A stretch of DNA of 5,842 nucleotides from Actinomycetes bacterium. GTDB taxonomy: Bacteria; Actinomycetota; Acidimicrobiia; Acidimicrobiales; Microtrichaceae. Both the position numbers and the translations under genes were made by a program. Each line of letters starts with the position of its first letter. The first letter of the stretch is position 1. The DNA is taken from positions 1 to 5,842 of the forward strand of contig JAEZAI010000653.1 of NCBI GenBank assembly GCA_023427825.1, read 5' to 3'. Shown piece by piece: positions 4,883 to 5,842 of the stretch. A model generated the notes under the pieces. That model ran no database searches. It saw only the letters and a list, made by a program, of their open reading frames with translations, and was not told the origin of the DNA.

Positions 4883-5492
4883 CCGCGTCCGCCGTGACCG
4901 CGCCCTCCTCCGCGCCGGGCCGCCGCCCCCGCGCACCGTGGCCCACGCCCAGCACATAGGCCAGGTGCCCGCCCAGGTGGCCGGACGCGGAGGCCACGAC
5001 GGCGCCGACGCCGCTCCATGCGACGCCGCTCGCGTACCGGCCCCGCCGGCGCCGCTGCCATGAGAGGGCGTACGACGCGATGGCCACCGCGTTGAGACCG
5101 GCGTGAGCGGTCGCGACCCTGCGGGCCGCATCGTCGTCTGCGTCGATCGTCGCCAGCTCCGCCAGCCCGGTGAGCGCCGTCGGCAGCGCCGACAGCGTCC
5201 CCAGACCGATCAGCCGCTGGGACGCAGGCCGCGACGCCCGGCCGCCCACGACGTCCAGCAGGGCCGCACACGTCCAGCAGCCGATCGGGATGTCGGTCAT
5301 CAGCGGGTGGAGGCTGTGGCCGAGCCAGGCGCCCTGGAGCAGCGGACCGAGCGGGCCTTCCACCAGCGAGCGGGCGCGCTCGTGCGCAGCGATGCCGACC
5401 ACGTCCAGGCGCTCCTCGTCCTCGAGCCGGTGGAGCGCGAGGTCGATGTCGCCCCCGACCTGCGCGGCGTCCGGTGCCAGCTGCTCCGTCAT
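4875..5492 (-). CDS. DUF2231 family membrane protein
   Basis: 205 residues. A soluble N-terminal part of about 55 residues, rich in acidic and charged residues, leads into the family signature LGHSLHPLMTDIPIGCW (57-73). About four membrane segments follow: roughly 67-84, 93-112, 127-145 and 155-182. Conserved histidines characteristic of DUF2231 are visible at H59, H62 and H130, and at H172 and H176 in the motif SGHLGGHLAYVLGVG (170-184); histidines placed like this could bind heme or metal, but this is inference. The C-terminal tail (185-205) is polar. The function of the family is not established; members often occur beside Rieske-type or other redox proteins, but none is seen here. ATG at 5492 is chosen over the 5585 start because AGGAGGT lies 4 bases upstream (core GGAGG 5 bases) and the extra 31 residues look non-coding. 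Transcribed toward the metallophosphoesterase; the two stop codons lie within 8 bp. Confidence 0.92.
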   Translation of the reverse strand: MTEQLAPDAAQVGGDIDLALHRLEDEERLDVVGIAAHERARSLVEGPLGPLLQGAWLGHSLHPLMTDIPIGCWTCAALLDVVGGRASRPASQRLIGLGTLSALPTALTGLAELATIDADDDAARRVATAHAGLNAVAIASYALSWQRRRRGRYASGVAWSGVGAVVASASGHLGGHLAYVLGVGHGARGRRPGAEEGAVTADAVS

Positions 5493-5624
5493 CCCGACCT
5501 CCTGGGCTCTTCGGGGCCACGCGGCCACCGCCTGATCCGTACCCGCCCGTCTCCGTTCCCGCCGTTCGCAGGGGTGGACCCACAACCCCCCGCGGGGCCG
5601 GGCGGTGCGGGGTAGGGGACGGAC

Positions 5625-5825
5625 GTGCAGACGACGGAGACCAATCCCACCCGTGTGTTCCGCCGGCGGCGCCTCGGCATCCCGCTCGGCGGCGGCCCTA
5701 CGGTGGAGCCGGAGCCCCGGCCCGTCCCGGATCCGGTACCGGACCCGCCGGGCACCGAATCGCCGAACCCGGATCCCGCGCCCCCGACGGCGCGGAACCT
5801 GTTCCGTCGGGAGGTGGCCCGATGA
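5625..5825 (+). CDS. Short proline-rich protein, 66 aa
   Basis: A 66-residue ORF I do not recognise. The N-terminal third has an arginine cluster (FRRRRLG, 12-18) and a glycine patch (LGGGP). The middle (about 26-54) is proline- and acid-rich with alternating PxP steps (EPEPRPVPDPVPDP). The C-terminus is basic (LFRREVAR). No membrane segment. Support for reality: a GTG start with AGGGG 6 bases upstream, and a stop that overlaps the next ATG as ATGA, a common sign of translational coupling. It may be an accessory or adaptor peptide for the next gene, or only a leader ORF; proline-rich open frames also arise by chance in such GC-rich DNA. The 132-bp gap before it (5493-5624) separates it from the divergent DUF2231 gene; I see no confident promoter there. 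Confidence 0.55.
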   Translation: MQTTETNPTRVFRRRRLGIPLGGGPTVEPEPRPVPDPVPDPPGTESPNPDPAPPTARNLFRREVAR

Positions 5826-5842
5826 CGTGGGTGGTGAAGAAG
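5822..5842 (+). CDS. Start of a gene cut by window edge
   Basis: ATG at 5822 overlaps the stop of the proline-rich ORF (ATGA). GGGAGGT at 5809-5815 lies 6 bases upstream, the best-placed ribosome binding site in this part of the window. Only MTWVVKK is visible before the window ends, so the product cannot be named. Coupling to the short ORF suggests the two form an operon. Confidence 0.6.

Noticed and set aside
3725..5131. Long minus-strand open frame of 468 codons
   Set aside because: It runs antisense through the metallophosphoesterase and out of frame through the dehydrogenase and DUF2231 genes. I checked it for the missing dehydrogenase N-terminus and found no TGxxxGxG.
5588..5612. Stem CCCCGC/GCGGGG before the proline-rich ORF
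   Set aside because: Only 6 bp of G and C with a 13-base loop in a region of G-runs; many equal alternatives exist, so no claim is made.

Overview
The window is a very GC-rich chromosomal segment with strongly G/C-biased third codon positions, GTG as well as ATG starts, and GGAGG-type ribosome binding sites. Together with a CYP124-like cytochrome P450, a split-barrel flavin reductase of a typical actinobacterial type and a DUF2231 membrane protein, this points to an actinomycete (Actinomycetota). I cannot fix the genus. No mobile element, CRISPR array, tRNA or rRNA is visible, and no non-coding gap exceeds about 165 bases.

Layout, left to right. At 72-224 (-) lies a 50-residue two-helix membrane protein, with a hairpin right after its stop. 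At 328-353 a hairpin probably ends the P450 transcript. At 389-1654 (-) lies a complete CYP124-like P450, and just upstream on the same strand (1704-2390) a TetR-family regulator. The 49-bp gap between them plus the end of tetR carries two perfect inverted repeats and a -10-like box, so it looks like the P450 control region. Divergent from tetR, at 2474-3103 (+), is an SsuE-type NAD(P)H:FMN reductase whose first 42 residues are six copies of a 7-residue repeat (21-bp DNA units); its start codon is part of the first copy. A split-barrel flavin reductase converges on it (3116-3694, -), and one hairpin holds both stop codons. Upstream of that is a short-chain dehydrogenase (3736-4314, -) that keeps its catalytic residues but has lost its N-terminal nucleotide-binding part. 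A YfcE-type metallophosphoesterase (4394-4882, +) starts where the lost part would have been, and it overlaps by 8 bp the end of a convergent DUF2231 membrane protein (4875-5492, -). The right edge has a short proline-rich ORF (5625-5825, +) that overlaps by ATGA the start of a gene running out of the window.

How they may work together: tetR and the P450 form a plausible regulator-target pair for oxidation of a lipid or branched-chain substrate (by analogy with CYP124). The two flavin reductases have unrelated folds but both would make reduced flavin; no flavin-dependent oxygenase and no ferredoxin or ferredoxin reductase lies in the window, so their partners are elsewhere. The rest looks like ordinary housekeeping or accessory content. 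The best candidates for unusual biology are the repeat-expanded N-terminus of the FMN reductase, the paired inverted repeats before the P450, and the truncated dehydrogenase.
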